From Ipomoea triloba (Eukaryota; Streptophyta; Magnoliopsida; Solanales; Convolvulaceae), in assembly GCF_003576645.1 (NCBI RefSeq), contig NC_044920.1, forward strand, positions 25,438,686-25,502,685: DNA of 64,000 nucleotides, read 5' to 3'. The position numbers were made by a program, and so were the translations under genes. Below are positions 61,029 to 64,000 of the stretch, in pieces (position 1 is the first letter of the stretch; the number at the start of each line of letters is the position of its first letter). The notes beneath the pieces were generated by a model, which made no database searches, had not been told where the DNA came from, and saw only the letters and a program-made list of their open reading frames with translations.

Positions 61029-64000
61029 ATGGCCGTAAGGCCCTTTCACATCATCGCTTCCAGCTACCACAATCGCCTCCTCATCTCCCATCCGACGTCG
61101 TTTCCCTTCCTTCTCCACCGTTGTCTGCCGCCGTTAGGGTTCCCGCCTTCTCCTGCACTGCAACGGAATCCCCCGCGTCACGGTCTGCTTTTGCCGCCGC
61201 AATCCTTCCGCCCGCTGGTGTCCTTGTCGGAGACCCTGGCGCAGAAGATTGGAAAAGCTATTCGCCGACCCGGCGCCCCCTCCAAGGCCCGGGTTTATAC
61301 CGACATCAATTTGATTCGCCCTAAAGAGTATTGGGATTACGAGTCCCTGACTGTTCAATGGGGGTAATTGATTATATTATTTAGTAATTGAAACTTATTT
61401 ATTTATTGAGATTGTTTCATTTTTTATTTTAATTTTTTTTTTGGTGTTAACTGCAGGGAGCAGGATGATTACGAGGTAGTTAGGAAGGTTGGAAGGGGAA
61501 AGTACAGCGAGGTTTTTGAGGGAATTCACTCCACAAATAACGAGAAATGCATTATCAAAATACTTAAACCTGTTAAGAAGAAAAAGGTTAGATTTTTCTT
61601 CCATTTTCTGCCTTATTTACTTTGATTGCCTGTCCAAGCATAATACAAATAGGCTTCGGTTGTTTGGTTTGAATTTCATATGCAAGTGAAAAGGAGCTAT
61701 GAGACAATCCTATGGTGTAATGGCTAATTTCTAGGCTGGATTTGTCAAGGTGTTTTGTATGTAAGAGTATGAACTAAGTGTATATTGCATTAAATGAAGA
61801 AAGATTAACACACTATAAATCGTGTACAAGGGAGGAGAATTAGTAGGAGGTTACAACTAAGCTAGTCTACAGGAATGTAAATTGAACTGATAAACTAACA
61901 GAGGATGAGAGAAGAAAAAAAAAACTTCCTAGGAGATTCAAGCTCTTGAGTCTTGATACCACGTAAGAGTATGAACTAAGTGTATATTGCATTAAATGAA
62001 GAAAGATTAACACACTATAGATAGTGTACAAGGGAGGAGAATTAGTAGGAGGTTACAACTAAGCTAGTCTATAGGAATTGATAAACTAACAAAGATAATA
62101 TTAGCCACATATAGGCTTAACATTGTATGCCTAAATTGAGCTTTTGTCAGATTATATGCATTGTTACCAGTGAAAGTTATCCCCTGGGAGTGCTCATTTA
62201 TGCATCATTCAACTATTTTAGAACTCTTCTTAGTTAAGAGTCATTAGATATGACTTCAATCAAATGATGAGTACACTTATAGTGAAGCCATTTTAAGATT
62301 CCCCTAACTTTGTAGATTATTATTATTAAATGTAAAATTACAACTTGTGAAAATAAGTTCCTTGAATAAACTTTTAGAAGTGTTGCAGTCTTTCACCATG
62401 GCTAATCATATGCTCTGTACTATATTATGTTAAAATGATAAGAAAGGAATTACTACAAAGTTTGAGAATAGTAAAAGTTCCCATGGTAATTACACAGGTG
62501 GTTGCTTCATTCAAGCAATTTCGTCCCTCATAAGTTATAACAAACACATTGATTGGAAGTAAAGGTGATGCCATTTTAGAATGTTTACCTTTGATTTCAT
62601 TTTCTTTAGTGGAGGCTCTTGGATAACTGCATTAACTTCCAGACAAGAGCCCATAAAATATATCTTTTTTCATTTTCTAAATGGATGGACTTTGGAATGA
62701 GCAAAGCATAAATTCTTATTACATTGACAGTACAAATGGGTTCACCTATTATGAGAATCTTGGGGCTAGGAATTTGAATTGGGATGTATTTCACTTATTC
62801 AATATATGTTCAGGCTCTGATGCTTTTGCCACGTAAACATCCAACTTGGCTCTCTAGGGGGAATGTCTTTTTGCATCTCACTATCAGTAGGTTACTAATG
62901 ATATTCTTCTAGTTAACATGAGATCCTTAGCAGTATTGAATATCTCCTATTGTAACTCAGCCAAAAGCTTGAACTTTGTTTTCATTACAACTATATTAAG
63001 CAGCATAATGTCCTCTTATTTCAATAGAATGAACAGAAATAGGTTAGGAGTTGTTTGGTTCAATAATTTCAATCCCCTTGGTAATGATTTATGATTCCTT
63101 CACTAATAACCCCAACTGCCTTTTTATTTTTACTACAATGAGGGATGCCTGTTTCCCACTTGTTTAAAGTGACCAAATATGGGATTGAGATATTTCTTAT
63201 TCGAAATCGTTTCTGGATATCATTAACTGAGCAACCCTCAATCACATAGTGGTAGTTATAATGTTTTTAAATTGTCTCAGAATTTTTAAAATACTTTATA
63301 GCAAAATCTTTATGACATGAATTGTTATTTACTAGAATTGATAGTAAGGTTTCCTTTTTACTTATTAGTGAAAATACGTTGTTTTACGCAATTGATTACA
63401 CACTTATTCTGGAAATTACTGTAAAATGCAGATTAAGAGGGAGATTAAAATACTTCAGAATCTATGTGGCGGTCCAAATATTGTGAAGTTGCTTGATATT
63501 GTCAGAGATCAGCAGTCAAAGACTCCAAGCCTTGTTTTTGAATATGTGAATAACACAGATTTTAAAGTGCTTTACCCAACTCTTTCTGACTTTGACATAA
63601 GATATTATACTTATGAACTTCTCAAGGCAAGTTTTCTCTGCATGTTCTTTTTAATGGTCTTTCTTTAATATAACTGCTCTAAAATAATTGTCTTGAATAA
63701 AAACAATGTACTCATTCTTAATTATCTGGGGTAGGATTGGTGATTGAAGGACAAAATAGAAATCAGAAAGTGATGTTAAATACTGGTTGAGCATAAAGGG
63801 AGGAGGGGTATTGCCAATCTTCTTCTGATGGGTAGGAAATGAAGACACTAAATGTAGTATAGTATTATTGAAGCTCTTATCACTTTCTCTACCAAATAAG
63901 TTCTTTGGCATATAATGTTTATTTATTTATTTGTTTGGGTGTGTTTTACTGTTACTAAACTGATTTTTCCTCTTAGTTTTTCCCCTTAGCCTTATTAAGT
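61029..64000 (+). CDS. Casein kinase 2 catalytic subunit alpha, organelle-targeted type (5' part)
   Basis: A constitutive Ser/Thr kinase phosphorylating acidic sites; the plastid form (CKA4/cpCK2) acts on chloroplast proteins. Exons seen: 61029-61363, 61457-61586 and 63432-63626, then the gene leaves the window in the next intron; 220 aa are visible. Residues 1-65 are rich in Ser, Pro, Arg and hydrophobics with few acids, like a transit peptide. The CK2 core begins [14 protein letters not shown] and [20 protein letters not shown]. Kinase signs: Gly loop [11 protein letters not shown] (124-134), ATP Lys K146 in CIIKILK, the CK2-specific Lys cluster from 152 (VKKKK/IKRE), helix C in [11 protein letters not shown] and the hinge VFEYV. 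The donor after ELLK at 63626 is GCAAGT, so intron 3 appears to be GC-AG. The 1.8-kb intron 2 holds direct repeats. The catalytic loop lies beyond the window. Confidence 0.92.
61761..62096. repeat. Two direct repeats of about 130 bp in CK2 intron 2
   Basis: Copies at about 61761-61893 and 61963-62096 (both starting GTAAGAGTATGAACTAAGTG), 202 bp apart and nearly identical. The spacer ends CTTGATACCAC directly before copy 2. A decayed LTR-like or TRIM-like element is possible; no priming site is clear. Confidence 0.75.

Overview
The window is nuclear DNA of a flowering plant, almost certainly a eudicot. It is AT-rich, its genes are split by GT-AG introns, the encoded families are plant-specific (NPH3/BTB, LOB domain, ACBP3), and the spacers are filled with plant transposons. 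It contains one assembly gap (310 N inside an AT repeat). The species cannot be fixed from sequence alone; an asterid is my guess.

Layout. 1.5-4.7 kb (+): a prolyl 4-hydroxylase in eight exons. 5.3-7.8 kb (-): a nine-exon MFS transporter of the molybdate-anion transporter type, convergent with it. 10.5-11.9 kb (-): an ACBP3-like acyl-CoA-binding protein with an internal 40-codon duplication. 12-17 kb: MITEs and minisatellite-bearing foldback elements. 17.7-20.4 kb (+): a BTB/NPH3 protein close to SR1IP1. 22.8-23.4 kb (-): a small VYELHRLY-motif protein with an EAR-like motif. 24.8-26.7 kb: a nested 1.8-kb foldback element. 31.9-37.1 kb: a structurally complete Mutator-like element (MULE) with 209-bp terminal inverted repeats, a perfect 9-bp target duplication, a MuDR-type transposase (one-base frameshift) and a convergent GRF zinc-finger/membrane protein. 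42.5-43.5 kb (-): a SAGA subunit ADA1/HFI1-like protein. 50.9-52.3 kb (-): an LBD37/38/39-type LOB protein whose intron holds a truncated LINE. 52.5-60.1 kb: dense nested transposons (a TIR element, Helitron ends, a CACTA terminus, a second MULE, a GC-rich TIR element) and one orphan GAUT1-like first exon. 61.0 kb to the right edge (+): the 5' half of casein kinase 2 alpha with an organelle-type N-terminal extension.

The genes are independent plant genes rather than an operon. From memory, the order BTB/NPH3, ADA1, LBD and CK2-alpha resembles Arabidopsis At5g67380-At5g67420, so the right two thirds looks like an old syntenic block expanded by transposons. The self-contained multi-gene system is the MULE. 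Two proteins here (LBD and VYELHRLY) carry LxLxL repression-type motifs.
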